Below are positions 29,389-39,276 of a stretch of DNA of 64,000 bases, in pieces (the first letter of the stretch is position 1; every line of letters starts with the position of its first letter). The notes below the pieces were generated by a model. That model ran no database searches, was not told the DNA's origin, and was given only the letters and a program-made list of their open reading frames with translations. The stretch spans positions 124,001 through 188,000 of the forward strand of contig JAKJHY010000011.1 in NCBI GenBank assembly GCA_021648845.1. Reading direction: 5' to 3'. The position numbers were made by a program, and so were the translations under genes. Source of the DNA: Mycobacterium sp. MBM. Lineage in GTDB: Bacteria; Actinomycetota; Actinomycetes; Mycobacteriales; Mycobacteriaceae.

Positions 29389-30170
29389 GTGTTCAGATCG
29401 AGCACGCCGTCGTCGAAGGGCACGTACTGCGGTGACCCGCCGCCGGCCGGAACCGGGGTGTCCGAATGCGCGCCGCAGCCGTACTCGCAGTCCACGACCT
29501 GTCCGTCGGCGGACAACTCGTTGCAGCACACCCCGAACATGGTGCCCAGCGAACCCGACAGCGGGACGTAGAAACCACATTCGCGGCACATCCGCCGGGT
29601 GGCGCGTGCCATCGCCGACGCCGGACCGAACTCACCGTCGTGCCAGCGTTCGGCGGCGTCGAGCCGACCTTCGAGGCTGAGGACCCGGCGGCGGCCCAAG
29701 CCGACCTCACCGGCGAGCTCGTCGAGCTCGGGATCACCGCTGGACATGAAGCCCGGCACCAGGCGCGGGTCATCCGGCGGGGTGGCTAGCAGGTCGCCGG
29801 GGCTCAGGTCGCCGGGCTGGACCCGCTGATCCCACGGCACCCACTCCGGCGCCAGCAGCGCGGTCGGGCCGGGAACCAGCACCGCCTCACTGATGGTCAC
29901 ATGGTCGGTACCCGGGTAACCGGCCACCACCACCGCCCACTGCCAGCCCTGGTATCCGGGCAGGACGGCGAGGAATCGGTGCGTGGCGGCGGTCTGGTCG
30001 TCGAAGACGGCGCCCAGATATTCGCCCACCGTGTCGGCGCCGCTGAGCTCCTCGACCGCGCTGCGGGCGGTGTCGACGGCGCCCATCAGCAGGGTCTCCA
30101 GTGCCGGCGGCCGCTCCTGCGGCAGCTCGCTACCCGGGGCCTGCTCGGTCACTTCCGTCATGCTGTCCAT
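29385..30170 (-). CDS. DUF3027 protein (Rv0877-like)
   Basis: A 261-residue soluble protein. The middle has GYQGWQWAVVVAGYPGTDHVTISEAVLVPG and PEWVPWDQRVQPGDLSPGDLLATPPDDPR, both distinctive for DUF3027; the C-terminal part holds MCRECGFYVPLSGSLG and VCCNELSADGQVVDCEYGCGAH, a cysteine set that may bind zinc. Start could be 30170 or 30161; the frame is open far upstream over the divergent MFS gene. Function unknown. Confidence 0.82.
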   Translation of the reverse strand: MDSMTEVTEQAPGSELPQERPPALETLLMGAVDTARSAVEELSGADTVGEYLGAVFDDQTAATHRFLAVLPGYQGWQWAVVVAGYPGTDHVTISEAVLVPGPTALLAPEWVPWDQRVQPGDLSPGDLLATPPDDPRLVPGFMSSGDPELDELAGEVGLGRRRVLSLEGRLDAAERWHDGEFGPASAMARATRRMCRECGFYVPLSGSLGTMFGVCCNELSADGQVVDCEYGCGAHSDTPVPAGGGSPQYVPFDDGVLDLNT

Positions 30171-30257
30171 CGGAGTCCATATTGCCTGACCATGCGCGCC
30201 GGAGCCACACCGGTGGCCTACGCACGCCTGCCCCCTGGGTGAGGGACAATCGATGAC

Positions 30258-31907
30258 GTGCCTTCCCGGGATCCCCGCTACTACCCGCCGCGGCCTCCGT
30301 CCGGTGATGAGCACCCCGGCATGGCCAATTATCCGAGTGACGGCGCCATGCCCCGCCGGGGACCGCGACGGGAGCAGACGCCGAGCGCCAACCGCTGGTT
30401 GCCGCCGCTGGACGAGGAGCCCTCGACGCGGCGCCGCGCCGAGGCCCCGCCCCGGGCCGGCACGGCGGCGGGGGAACGCATCACCGTCACCCGGGCGGCC
30501 GCGGCGCGCAGCCGCGAGATGGGTTCCAAGATGTACGGGCTGGTGCACCGGGCGGCGACCGCCGACGGTGCCGACAAGTCCGGGCTGACCGCGCTGACGT
30601 GGCCGGTGGTCGCGAACTTCGCCGTCGACGCTGCCATGGCGGTCGCGTTGGCCAACACCCTGTTTTTTGCCGCGGCATCCGGGGAGAGCAAGAGCAAGGT
30701 CGCGCTGTATCTGCTCATCACCATCGCCCCGTTCGCGGTGATCGCGCCGCTGATCGGCCCGGCCCTGGACCGCCTGCAGCACGGCCGCCGGATCGCGCTG
30801 GCGATGTCGTTCATGGCGCGCACCGGGCTCGCGGTGGTTCTGATCGCCAACTATGACGGCGCCGGGGGGAGCTTCCCGCCCTGGGTTCTCTACCCGTGTG
30901 CGCTCGGAATGATGGTGCTGTCAAAGTCTTTCAGCGTGCTGCGCAGCGCGGTGACCCCACGGGTGCTGCCACCGACGATCGACCTGGTGCGGGTGAACTC
31001 CCGGCTGACGACGTTCGGCCTGCTCGGTGGGACGGTGATCGGCGGTGGCTTGGCGGCCGCCGCGGAGTACCTGTTCAACATGTTCGACCTGCCCGGGGCG
31101 CTCTATGTCCTGGTGGCTGCGACCGTTGCCGGCGCGGTGCTGGCGATGCGTATCCCGAAGTGGGTCGAGGTGACCACGGGTGAGGTGCCGGCGACGCTGA
31201 GCTATCACGGTGGGACCGACCAGTTGCGTCGGCATCCGCAGCGGTCGGCGGCGCGGCAGCCGTTGGGTCGCAACATCATCACCTCACTGTGGGGCAACTG
31301 CACCATCAAGGTGATGGTCGGATTCTTGTTCCTGTACCCGGCATTCGTCGCGAAGGCGCACGGCGACGGTGGCTGGGAACAGTTGCGCATCCTCGGCCTG
31401 ATCGGTGCCGCGGCGGCCATCGGCAACTTCACCGGGAATTTCACCGCGGCCCGGCTGAAACTGGGTCGTCCGGCGCTGCTGGTGGTCCGCGCGGCGATCG
31501 CGGTGACGCTGTCGGCGCTGGCCGCCGCGCTCACCGGGAACCTCATCGTGGTTGCGGTCGCCACCCTGATCACCTCGGGGGCCAGCGCCATCGCCAAGGC
31601 ATCGCTGGACGCCGCCCTGCAGGATGACCTGCCCGAGGAGTCGCGGGCCTCGGCATTCGGTCGTTCCGAGTCGGTGCTGCAGCTGGCCTGGGTGATCGGC
31701 GGAGCGACCGGGGTGCTGATCTACACCGAATTGTGGGCGGGGTTCACCACTGTGACAGCGGTGCTGATTCTCGGGCTGGCGCAGACACTGGTCAGCTATA
31801 ACGGCGCATCACTGATCCCAGGCTTCGGCGGCAACCGCCCCGTCCTGGCCGAAACCGAAGGTGGACCCCTGTATTCCTCCGAGAGCACCGCAGCGGGCAG
31901 ACGATGA
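30258..31907 (+). CDS. MFS transporter (Rv0876c-like)
   Basis: A 549-residue membrane protein with a GTG start and an unusually long polar N-terminus (about 110 residues, Pro/Arg-rich) before the first of about 12 membrane segments. The region FAVIAPLIGPALDRLQHGRRIAL has the MFS motif-A character. A basic insert (YHGGTDQLRRHPQRSAARQP) splits the two halves. Its end overlaps the DUF2771 gene by four bases, as in other mycobacteria. Substrate unknown. Confidence 0.85.
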   Translation: MPSRDPRYYPPRPPSGDEHPGMANYPSDGAMPRRGPRREQTPSANRWLPPLDEEPSTRRRAEAPPRAGTAAGERITVTRAAAARSREMGSKMYGLVHRAATADGADKSGLTALTWPVVANFAVDAAMAVALANTLFFAAASGESKSKVALYLLITIAPFAVIAPLIGPALDRLQHGRRIALAMSFMARTGLAVVLIANYDGAGGSFPPWVLYPCALGMMVLSKSFSVLRSAVTPRVLPPTIDLVRVNSRLTTFGLLGGTVIGGGLAAAAEYLFNMFDLPGALYVLVAATVAGAVLAMRIPKWVEVTTGEVPATLSYHGGTDQLRRHPQRSAARQPLGRNIITSLWGNCTIKVMVGFLFLYPAFVAKAHGDGGWEQLRILGLIGAAAAIGNFTGNFTAARLKLGRPALLVVRAAIAVTLSALAAALTGNLIVVAVATLITSGASAIAKASLDAALQDDLPEESRASAFGRSESVLQLAWVIGGATGVLIYTELWAGFTTVTAVLILGLAQTLVSYNGASLIPGFGGNRPVLAETEGGPLYSSESTAAGRR

Positions 31908-32440
31908 AACGGGCGATTGCAGCACTTGCCGCGGTGGCCGCAGTCTCGACGGCGGGCACCGGTGTCCTGGTCTGGCAGCTGAGCAAGGATGGCGGCCACC
32001 GCTATCCGGAGATCAGCGCCTACTCGCACGGGAAGACGGTGCGGGTCGGACCGTACTTCTACTGCGATGTGGTGAACCTCGACGCGTGCGTCAACCCGGA
32101 AACCACCGGAGAACTCACGGTGACCTCACGGGGACCGGTGCAGTTGGCGGTGGATCCACAGATCTCCGAGGCGCCCTGGCTGCTGCTGCGCCTCTACGAG
32201 GACGCCGATGCTCCGGTGGCTCAGGAGTTCCGGCCCGCGGCAGCGCAGGCGATCACCATCCCTACCGTCGACGCCCGCTACGGCAAGCTGACCGGCATCG
32301 TGGTCCAGTTGCCGACCCTGGTGCGCGACGAGGCCGGTAACGAGTTCCCGCTGCCGCACGCCGAATGGTCGGTGCGCACCAGTTGGGAGCCCGCCCAGGA
32401 GTACTCGGAGTCGGTGACGGACTTTCAGCCCGCCGAGTGA
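31904..32440 (+). CDS. DUF2771 exported protein (Rv0875c-like)
   Basis: A 178-residue protein with an N-terminal hydrophobic segment (residues 5-28, AIAALAAVAAVSTAGTGVLV) acting as a signal or anchor. The extracytoplasmic part is beta-rich with two cysteines (FYCDVVNLDACVNPE) that could form a disulfide. Translationally coupled to the MFS gene, so possibly a partner of that transporter. Its last 16 bases overlap the opposing gene. Confidence 0.8.
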   Translation: MKRAIAALAAVAAVSTAGTGVLVWQLSKDGGHRYPEISAYSHGKTVRVGPYFYCDVVNLDACVNPETTGELTVTSRGPVQLAVDPQISEAPWLLLRLYEDADAPVAQEFRPAAAQAITIPTVDARYGKLTGIVVQLPTLVRDEAGNEFPLPHAEWSVRTSWEPAQEYSESVTDFQPAE

Positions 32441-33429
32441 CCGGCGGGCACCTCTTCGCCGGGCTTCGTCGGCTCCGGCGCGGTACCGTCGCCGAACGGC
32501 CTGCCGCCCAGAGCTTCTCGTCCGTGCGGGGTCAGCCAGTTGGCCAGGTCGGGCCCCTTGGGCACCACCCGGGTGGGGTTGATGTCGGTGTGCACGATGT
32601 AGTAGTGCTGTTTGATCTGCACGAAATCGATGGTGTCGCCGAAACCGGGCGTCTGGAACAGGTCGCGGGCGTAGGCCCACAGCACCGGCAGCTCCGCGAG
32701 TTTGGACCGGTTGCACTTGAAGTGACCGTGGTAGACGGGATCGAACCGGGCCAGGGTGGTGAACAGTCGGACATCGGCCTCGGTGATGGTGTCACCGACC
32801 AGATAACGCTGGTCTGAGAGCCTTTCGGTCAGCCAGTCCAGGGTGCCGAACAGCCGGTCGTAGGCCTTGTCGTAGGCGTCCTGTGAGCCGGCGAATCCGC
32901 ATCGGTAGACCCCGTTGTTCACCTCGGTGTAGATGCGCCCGGCGACCTCGTCGATCTCGTCGCGCAGGTGCTGCGGGTACAGCTCGGGGGCGCCGGCGCG
33001 GTGGTACTCGGTCCACTCGGTGGAGAAGTCCAGGGTCATCTGGGCGAAGTCGTTGGTGACCACCGCACCGGTGGGCACATCCACGATGGCGGGCACGGTG
33101 ATGCCCTTGGGGTAGTCCGGGAAGCGGGCGAAGTAGGCGTCCTGGATCCGTGGGATCTTGAGCACCGGGTCGACGCCGCCGGGGTCGAGATCGAAGGTCC
33201 AACTGCGCTCGTCGTGGGTAGGTCCGCAGAATCCGATGGACAGCACATCTTCGAGGCCGAGCAGCCGCCGGACGATGATGGTCCGGTTGGCCCACGGGCA
33301 GGCCCGCGCGACGATCAGCCGATACCGGCCGGGCTCGACGGGATAGCCGTCACGGCCGTCTGCGGTGATGCGGGTGGTGATGTAGTTCGTGTCGCGACTG
33401 AACTCGCCCTGGGGATTCACGTAGGCCAT
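32425..33429 (-). CDS. glutathionyl-hydroquinone reductase-like protein (Ecm4/YqjG type, thiol-dependent)
   Basis: A 334-residue GST-superfamily protein. Residues 40-55 contain ARACPWANRTIIVRR, the CPW active-site motif of S-glutathionyl-hydroquinone reductases; the N-terminal thioredoxin-fold part is followed by an all-helical domain with YLVGDTITEADVRLF (GST C). Start chosen at the ATG 33429 giving MAYVNPQGEF. Mycobacteria lack glutathione, so mycothiol is the likely thiol; that is inference. Confidence 0.83.
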   Translation of the reverse strand: MAYVNPQGEFSRDTNYITTRITADGRDGYPVEPGRYRLIVARACPWANRTIIVRRLLGLEDVLSIGFCGPTHDERSWTFDLDPGGVDPVLKIPRIQDAYFARFPDYPKGITVPAIVDVPTGAVVTNDFAQMTLDFSTEWTEYHRAGAPELYPQHLRDEIDEVAGRIYTEVNNGVYRCGFAGSQDAYDKAYDRLFGTLDWLTERLSDQRYLVGDTITEADVRLFTTLARFDPVYHGHFKCNRSKLAELPVLWAYARDLFQTPGFGDTIDFVQIKQHYYIVHTDINPTRVVPKGPDLANWLTPHGREALGGRPFGDGTAPEPTKPGEEVPAGHSAG

Positions 33430-33513
33430 GACTCCAGTGTTCCCGCCGACCGTCGAGAAGATGTCGACAAACTGCCGAATTCTCGAACACAAGTCGGCAC
33501 TCGGGAACCGGAA

Positions 33514-33924
33514 CTAGGCGTCGAGCTCGCGGGCGACGGCCTTGACCACCTCGGACACCCGGCGCGCGACCTTGCGGTCTGGGTACTTGCCCTTGCGCAG
33601 ATCGGGCTGGATGGTGCTTTCCAGCAGGGTGATCAGATCGCCGATCATGCCGTGCAGCTCGTCGGGGGTGTGCTTGTGCTCGACGGTCGCCGCTTCGCGG
33701 CGAGTCTTGGCCAGGCTCGGGGGCGGATCGATCAGCTTGACCTGGAGTGCCTGCGGGCCGCGGCGGCCGGCCGCAAGCCCGAACTCGACCTTCTGCCCGG
33801 CCTTGAGTCCTTCGACTCCCGCGGGCAGCGCCGACGAACGCACGTAGACGTCCTCGCCGTCCTCCTGAGACAGGAAGCCGAAGCCCTTCTCGGAGTCGTA
33901 CCACTTCACCTTGCCGGTCGGCAC
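33514..33924 (-). CDS. cspB: cold-shock domain protein with C-terminal extension (CspB)
   Basis: 136 residues. The first 65 are a cold-shock domain ([23 protein letters not shown]1-like KGFGFL and RNP2-like VYVRSSAL), followed by a conserved helical extension ([20 protein letters not shown] and [19 protein letters not shown]) found in the mycobacterial Rv0871-type CspB. Binds single-stranded RNA/DNA. The GTG start at 33924 was chosen because the CSD family begins at this Pro-Thr-Gly-Lys. Confidence 0.93.
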   Translation of the reverse strand: MPTGKVKWYDSEKGFGFLSQEDGEDVYVRSSALPAGVEGLKAGQKVEFGLAAGRRGPQALQVKLIDPPPSLAKTRREAATVEHKHTPDELHGMIGDLITLLESTIQPDLRKGKYPDRKVARRVSEVVKAVARELDA

Positions 33925-34045
33925 TGCTGTCACCCGTTCGTCGTGAATAGCCCGCATAAGTAATGCGTCCCGCCTGCGCAGGACGCAATGGCAGGCATCT
34001 TACTAGCCTCTCGGTAGGCTGGAGGCCACAGCCTCGGAGGAGACC

Positions 34046-34444
34046 ATGCGCCTGATCCTGAACATCATCTGGTTGATCTTCGGCGGTTTGTGGCTGGCGC
34101 TCGGCTACTTCCTGGCCGGGATCATTTGCTTCGTCCTCATCGTCACGATCCCGTTCGGTTTTGCCGCCTTCCGGATCGGGGTGTACGCGTTGTGGCCGTT
34201 CGGCTATACCGTCGTGGACAAGCCGGGGCCGCGACCGGGTGCGGCCATCGGCAATGTCATTTGGCTTCTCGTCGCGGGCATCTGGCTGGCGATCGGACAC
34301 GTGCTGACCGCGATCGCGATGGCCATCACCATCATCGGCATCCCGCTGGCGATCGCCAACATCAAGCTCATCCCGGTCTCGCTGCTACCGCTGGGCAAGG
34401 AGATCGTGCCGACGGACCAGCCTTTCGCCGGGGTGTCCCGGTGA
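34046..34444 (+). CDS. YccF domain inner-membrane protein
   Basis: 132 residues made of two similar halves, each with a strongly hydrophobic pair of helices and the repeated NIIWLIFGGLWLALGYFLAG / NVIWLLVAGIWLAIGHVLTA pattern characteristic of Ycc[11 protein letters not shown] lies just before the ATG. Its stop overlaps the GTG of moaA by four bases. Function unknown. Confidence 0.9.
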   Translation: MRLILNIIWLIFGGLWLALGYFLAGIICFVLIVTIPFGFAAFRIGVYALWPFGYTVVDKPGPRPGAAIGNVIWLLVAGIWLAIGHVLTAIAMAITIIGIPLAIANIKLIPVSLLPLGKEIVPTDQPFAGVSR

Positions 34445-35496
34445 CGCTGACCGATCTCGGATTGCCGATGCCGGTGCGACCGGCCGCGGCGGGCATGCCG
34501 ACCACCGGCCCGCTGGTGGACACCTACGGGCGGGCCGCCACCGACCTGCGGGTGTCGCTGACCGACCGGTGCAATCTGCGCTGCACCTATTGCATGCCCG
34601 CCGAGGGGCTGGACTGGCTACCCGACAGCCAGCTGCTCAGCCCCGGCGAGCTGGCCCGGTTGCTGAGTGTCGCGGTCACCCGTCTCGGCATCACCAGCAT
34701 CCGGTTCACCGGCGGTGAGCCGCTGATCGCCCAGCACCTGGAGCAGACCATCGCAGCGGCGGCGGCATTGCGTCCGCGCCCGGAGATCGCGGTCACCACC
34801 AACGGGTTGGGGCTCGCGCGGCGCGCGGCCCGCCTCAAGGCGGCCGGACTGAACCGGGTCAACGTCTCCTTGGACACGGTCGACGCCGAGCATTTCGCGC
34901 AGATCACCCGCCGCGACCGGCTCGCCGACGTGCTGGCCGGTCTGGCCGCCGCCGCGGCCGCCGGGCTGGGTCCCGTCAAGGTCAATGCGGTGCTGGACCC
35001 CCGCACCGGTCTCGACGATGTCGTGCCGCTGTTGCGGTTCTGCCTCGAACATGGCTATCAGCTGCGCATCATCGAGCAGATGCCGCTGGACGCCGGGCAC
35101 AAGTGGTCCAGGGACACGACGATCGAGGCCGAGACGGTGCTGAGTGCGCTGCGCCGGCATTTCGACCTGAAACCGGATCCTGGGCCGCGCGGATCGGCAC
35201 CCGCCCAGCTGTGGCGGGTCGATGGCAGCGAGAGCACCGTCGGCATCATCGCGTCGGTGTCCGAATCGTTCTGCGGGGCGTGCAACCGCACCCGGCTGAC
35301 CGCGGACGGTCAGATCCGCAGCTGCCTGTTCTCCTCCACCGAGACCGACCTTCGGGCGCTGCTGCGCGGTGGCGCCGATGACGACGCTCTGGAGACGACC
35401 TGGCGCACGGCGATGTGGGCCAAGCCGGCCGGGCACGGGATCAACGATCCGAGCTTCGTCCAGCCGGTGCGGCCGATGAGTGCCATCGGCGGTTGA
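34441..35496 (+). CDS. moaA2: GTP 3',8-cyclase (MoaA2)
   Basis: A 351-residue radical SAM enzyme for the first step of molybdopterin synthesis. The SAM cluster motif CNLRCTYC is near residue 42; GGEPLI follows; the second iron-sulfur cluster uses CGACNRTRLTADGQIRSC; the protein ends in the Gly-Gly tail required for activity. The GTG start overlaps the YccF stop; an ATG 27 bases inside is an alternative. moaD2 begins two bases after the stop. Confidence 0.95.
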   Translation: MTLTDLGLPMPVRPAAAGMPTTGPLVDTYGRAATDLRVSLTDRCNLRCTYCMPAEGLDWLPDSQLLSPGELARLLSVAVTRLGITSIRFTGGEPLIAQHLEQTIAAAAALRPRPEIAVTTNGLGLARRAARLKAAGLNRVNVSLDTVDAEHFAQITRRDRLADVLAGLAAAAAAGLGPVKVNAVLDPRTGLDDVVPLLRFCLEHGYQLRIIEQMPLDAGHKWSRDTTIEAETVLSALRRHFDLKPDPGPRGSAPAQLWRVDGSESTVGIIASVSESFCGACNRTRLTADGQIRSCLFSSTETDLRALLRGGADDDALETTWRTAMWAKPAGHGINDPSFVQPVRPMSAIGG

Positions 35497-35498
35497 GC

Positions 35499-35756
35499 GT
35501 GTCCGAAGTCCAGGTCACGATCCGCTATTTCGCGGCCGCACGGGCCGCTGCGGGAATCGAGACCGAAACGTTGTCGGTTCCGGTCGGGACCACCCTCGAC
35601 GGGTTGGTGACCGATCTCGCCGCCCGTGGACCGGCGTTGGCGAAAGTGCTCGCACGCTGCTCGTACCTGCGCGATGGCGTGGCGGTGCGGGACAAAACGA
35701 TGGCGCTTGAAACGCGCGCAACCGTCGATGTGTTACCCCCATTCGCCGGCGGATAG
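35499..35756 (+). CDS. moaD2: molybdopterin synthase small subunit (MoaD2)
   Basis: An 85-residue ubiquitin-like protein ending in the obligatory Gly-Gly that becomes a thiocarboxylate. VQVTIRYFAAARAAAGI is the usual first strand. GTG start, two bases after moaA2, so the two are co-translated. It donates sulfur within the MoaD-MoaE complex; moaE2 is 1.9 kb away across rpfA on the other strand. Confidence 0.93.
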   Translation: MSEVQVTIRYFAAARAAAGIETETLSVPVGTTLDGLVTDLAARGPALAKVLARCSYLRDGVAVRDKTMALETRATVDVLPPFAGG

Positions 35757-35959
35757 TCGTGATTTGCGTCACATAACGAAATGGTCACGACCCGACGACC
35801 TGCGGTTTGAGTCGTGAAAACACCTGCGGAAACGCCCGGATTGCCTGCGCCTTTAAGGTCCTCTCATAGTTCTTAAGCACCGGAAACGCCGGGGCCGCGC
35901 CGAGATGACGCCCCGTGGGAGAACGGTTACCGTCTTGCCAAGCCGTTCGACCCACATTG

Positions 35960-37586
<1,627 letters not shown>

Positions 37587-37597
37587 ATCCGCAGAGG

Positions 37598-37631
37598 CCG
37601 AAGCCGCATCCCCGACGGGGTGCGGCTTCGG
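37598..37631. terminator. bidirectional hairpin between rpfA and moaE2
   Basis: CCGAAGCCGCATCCCC pairs with GGGGTGCGGCTTCGG across a short loop, a very stable stem with at most one bulge, placed 12 bases after the rpfA stop and just after the moaE2 stop on the other strand. Only a few T residues follow on either side, which is common for mycobacterial terminators. Confidence 0.75.
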
Positions 37632-37636
37632 TGCTT

Positions 37637-38098
37637 TCAGGCCGAGTTGACCCATTCGTCGGACCCGTCGCCGAAGTGCTGGTGCTTCCACACCGGCAGC
37701 CGCTCCTTGACGGTGTCCACGAGCAGCGCGCAGGTCTCGAATGCCGCGCGCCGATGATCGGCGGCCACCGCGACCACCAGAGCGGCGTCGCCGATGCGCA
37801 GATCACCGATCCGGTGGCTGACCGCGACGGCACGCACACCCGCGCTTGCCCGGGCCACTTCGTGCACCACCTCGTTCAGGGTCTCCCATGCCGACGGATG
37901 CGCCGAGTACTCCAGCCGCGTCACCGCGCGCCCGCCGTCGTGGTCGCGCACGACCCCGGAGAACCCGACCACCGCGCCGGCCGCGGCATGCGCGACCAAG
38001 TCCTCGTGCTCACTGAGCGAGATGGGCTCTTCGCAGAGGCCGACGCGCAGGACCTCAGCGCCCGGCCGGTCGCCACCCCGGCGCTCCTCAGCGGGCAT
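37637..38098 (-). CDS. moaE2: molybdopterin synthase large subunit (MoaE2)
   Basis: A 153-residue protein with [20 protein letters not shown] at the start and the catalytic [20 protein letters not shown] near the end; the histidines and lysines of that block take part in sulfur transfer to precursor Z. It follows mog with an 11-base overlap. The partner MoaD2 is encoded on the opposite strand beyond rpfA. Confidence 0.94.
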   Translation of the reverse strand: MPAEERRGGDRPGAEVLRVGLCEEPISLSEHEDLVAHAAAGAVVGFSGVVRDHDGGRAVTRLEYSAHPSAWETLNEVVHEVARASAGVRAVAVSHRIGDLRIGDAALVVAVAADHRRAAFETCALLVDTVKERLPVWKHQHFGDGSDEWVNSA

Positions 38099-38564
38099 GG
38101 TCGCCGCCGGCCAGCTGGTCGAGCGCGTGTTCCAGCACGTCGGCGAGCACGCCGAGCCCGTCCTTGACGCCGCCGGTCGAGCCGGGCAGGTTCACGATGA
38201 GCACACCGTCGCGGACCCCGCAGATACCGCGGGAGAGCACCGCGGTCGGCACGTGCGGCAGTCCGGACCGTCGGATGGCATCGGCAAGTCCCGGAATCTG
38301 GTAATCGACGATGTCGGCGGTGGCCTCGGCAGTTCGGTCGGTGGGCGAGATCCCGGTGCCGCCGGAGGTGATGACGATGTCCGCGCGGGCCTGCACGGCG
38401 GCCGACAGCGCTCGGCGGACCTCCGCCCCGTCGGCAACCACCACGGGTGCGCCGGGGTCGAATCCGCGGGCCGTCAGCCAGTCCGCGATGAGCGGACCGG
38501 TGCGGTCCTCGTACACCCCGGCGGCCGCGCGGGTCGAGGCGATGATCACCCGGGCGGTCCTCAT
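38088..38564 (-). CDS. mog: molybdopterin adenylyltransferase (Mog/MogA)
   Basis: A 158-residue MoaB/Mog-fold enzyme that adenylates molybdopterin before molybdenum insertion. [22 protein letters not shown] opens the fold; [17 protein letters not shown] is the nucleotide-binding TSGGTG loop; [13 protein letters not shown] is the second conserved block. ATG at 38564 overlaps the moaC2 stop by four bases; the frame stays open upstream. Confidence 0.93.
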   Translation of the reverse strand: MRTARVIIASTRAAAGVYEDRTGPLIADWLTARGFDPGAPVVVADGAEVRRALSAAVQARADIVITSGGTGISPTDRTAEATADIVDYQIPGLADAIRRSGLPHVPTAVLSRGICGVRDGVLIVNLPGSTGGVKDGLGVLADVLEHALDQLAGGDHAR

Positions 38565-39028
38565 GGCTGCCAGGTACCGGTCTTGCCGCCCTCTTTGCGC
38601 ACCACGTGCACGGCCTCGATACGGGCGGCCGGATCGACGGCCTTGATCATGTCGTAGACGGTCAGCGCGGCCACGCTCACGGCGGTTAGCGCCTCCATTT
38701 CGACGCCGGTGCGGTCGGTGGTGCGCACCGTGGCGGTGATGGTGATTTCGGTTGCGCCGATGGCGAACTCGACGTCCACACCGGTCAGGGCCAGCTGGTG
38801 GCACAGCGGGATCAAATCGCTGGTGCGTTTGGCCGCCATGATTCCGGCGACCCGCGCCGTCGGCAGCGCATCCCCCTTGGGCAGCCCGCCGCCGGCGATC
38901 AGTTCGACGACATCGGCGCGGGTGTGCACCGCACCCTGGGCGACGGCGGTGCGCTTGGTGGAGGCTTTGGCCGTGACGTCGACCATGTGGGCCGCGCCCG
39001 ATTCGTCGAGGTGCGAGAGCCCGCTCAC
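38561..39028 (-). CDS. moaC2: cyclic pyranopterin monophosphate synthase (MoaC2)
   Basis: A 155-residue enzyme converting the MoaA product to cyclic pyranopterin monophosphate. Conserved parts: HMVDVTAKASTKRTAVAQG, GGLPKGDALPTARVAGIMAA, KRTSDLIPLCHQLALTGVDV (catalytic Lys and His) and MEALTAVSVAALTVYDMIKA. GTG start. The small gene upstream ends three bases before it. Confidence 0.94.
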   Translation of the reverse strand: MSGLSHLDESGAAHMVDVTAKASTKRTAVAQGAVHTRADVVELIAGGGLPKGDALPTARVAGIMAAKRTSDLIPLCHQLALTGVDVEFAIGATEITITATVRTTDRTGVEMEALTAVSVAALTVYDMIKAVDPAARIEAVHVVRKEGGKTGTWQP

Positions 39029-39031
39029 CGG

Positions 39032-39211
39032 TTACTTGTTGACGACGGTGACCGGGTGGATGTAGGGCAGTTCCTCGGCGGGCAACGGGAAGGTGACGTC
39101 ACCGAACGGGGACAACGAGCCGGTACGGTCGCTGACGAGCTCGCTGACCGCGTGATCACCTTCGGCCACCTCGGGCCAGCCATTATCGACGTACTGCTTC
39201 TTGTCTGCCAC
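39032..39211 (-). CDS. small conserved protein (Rv0863-like position)
   Basis: 59 residues from a GTG at 39211: charged, no membrane segment, with [20 protein letters not shown] and [18 protein letters not shown] longer form from 39277 overlaps the divergent start of the helicase-like gene and is less likely. It leads the moaC2-mog-moaE2 unit by a three-base gap. Function unknown. Confidence 0.65.
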   Translation of the reverse strand: MADKKQYVDNGWPEVAEGDHAVSELVSDRTGSLSPFGDVTFPLPAEELPYIHPVTVVNK

Positions 39212-39262
39212 AACCTCATTGTGGCAGGTACTACGAGCGGTGGCGAGAGCGGGACACTGGCT

Positions 39263-39268
39263 TAGGCT
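39263..39268 (+). promoter_or_regulatory. -10 box TAGGCT for a probably leaderless transcript
   Basis: TAGGCT fits TANNNT and ends 8 bases before the ATG at 39277; no ribosome-binding site is present. Same arrangement as at 28651. Confidence 0.35.
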
Positions 39269-39276
39269 GGTCGGCA

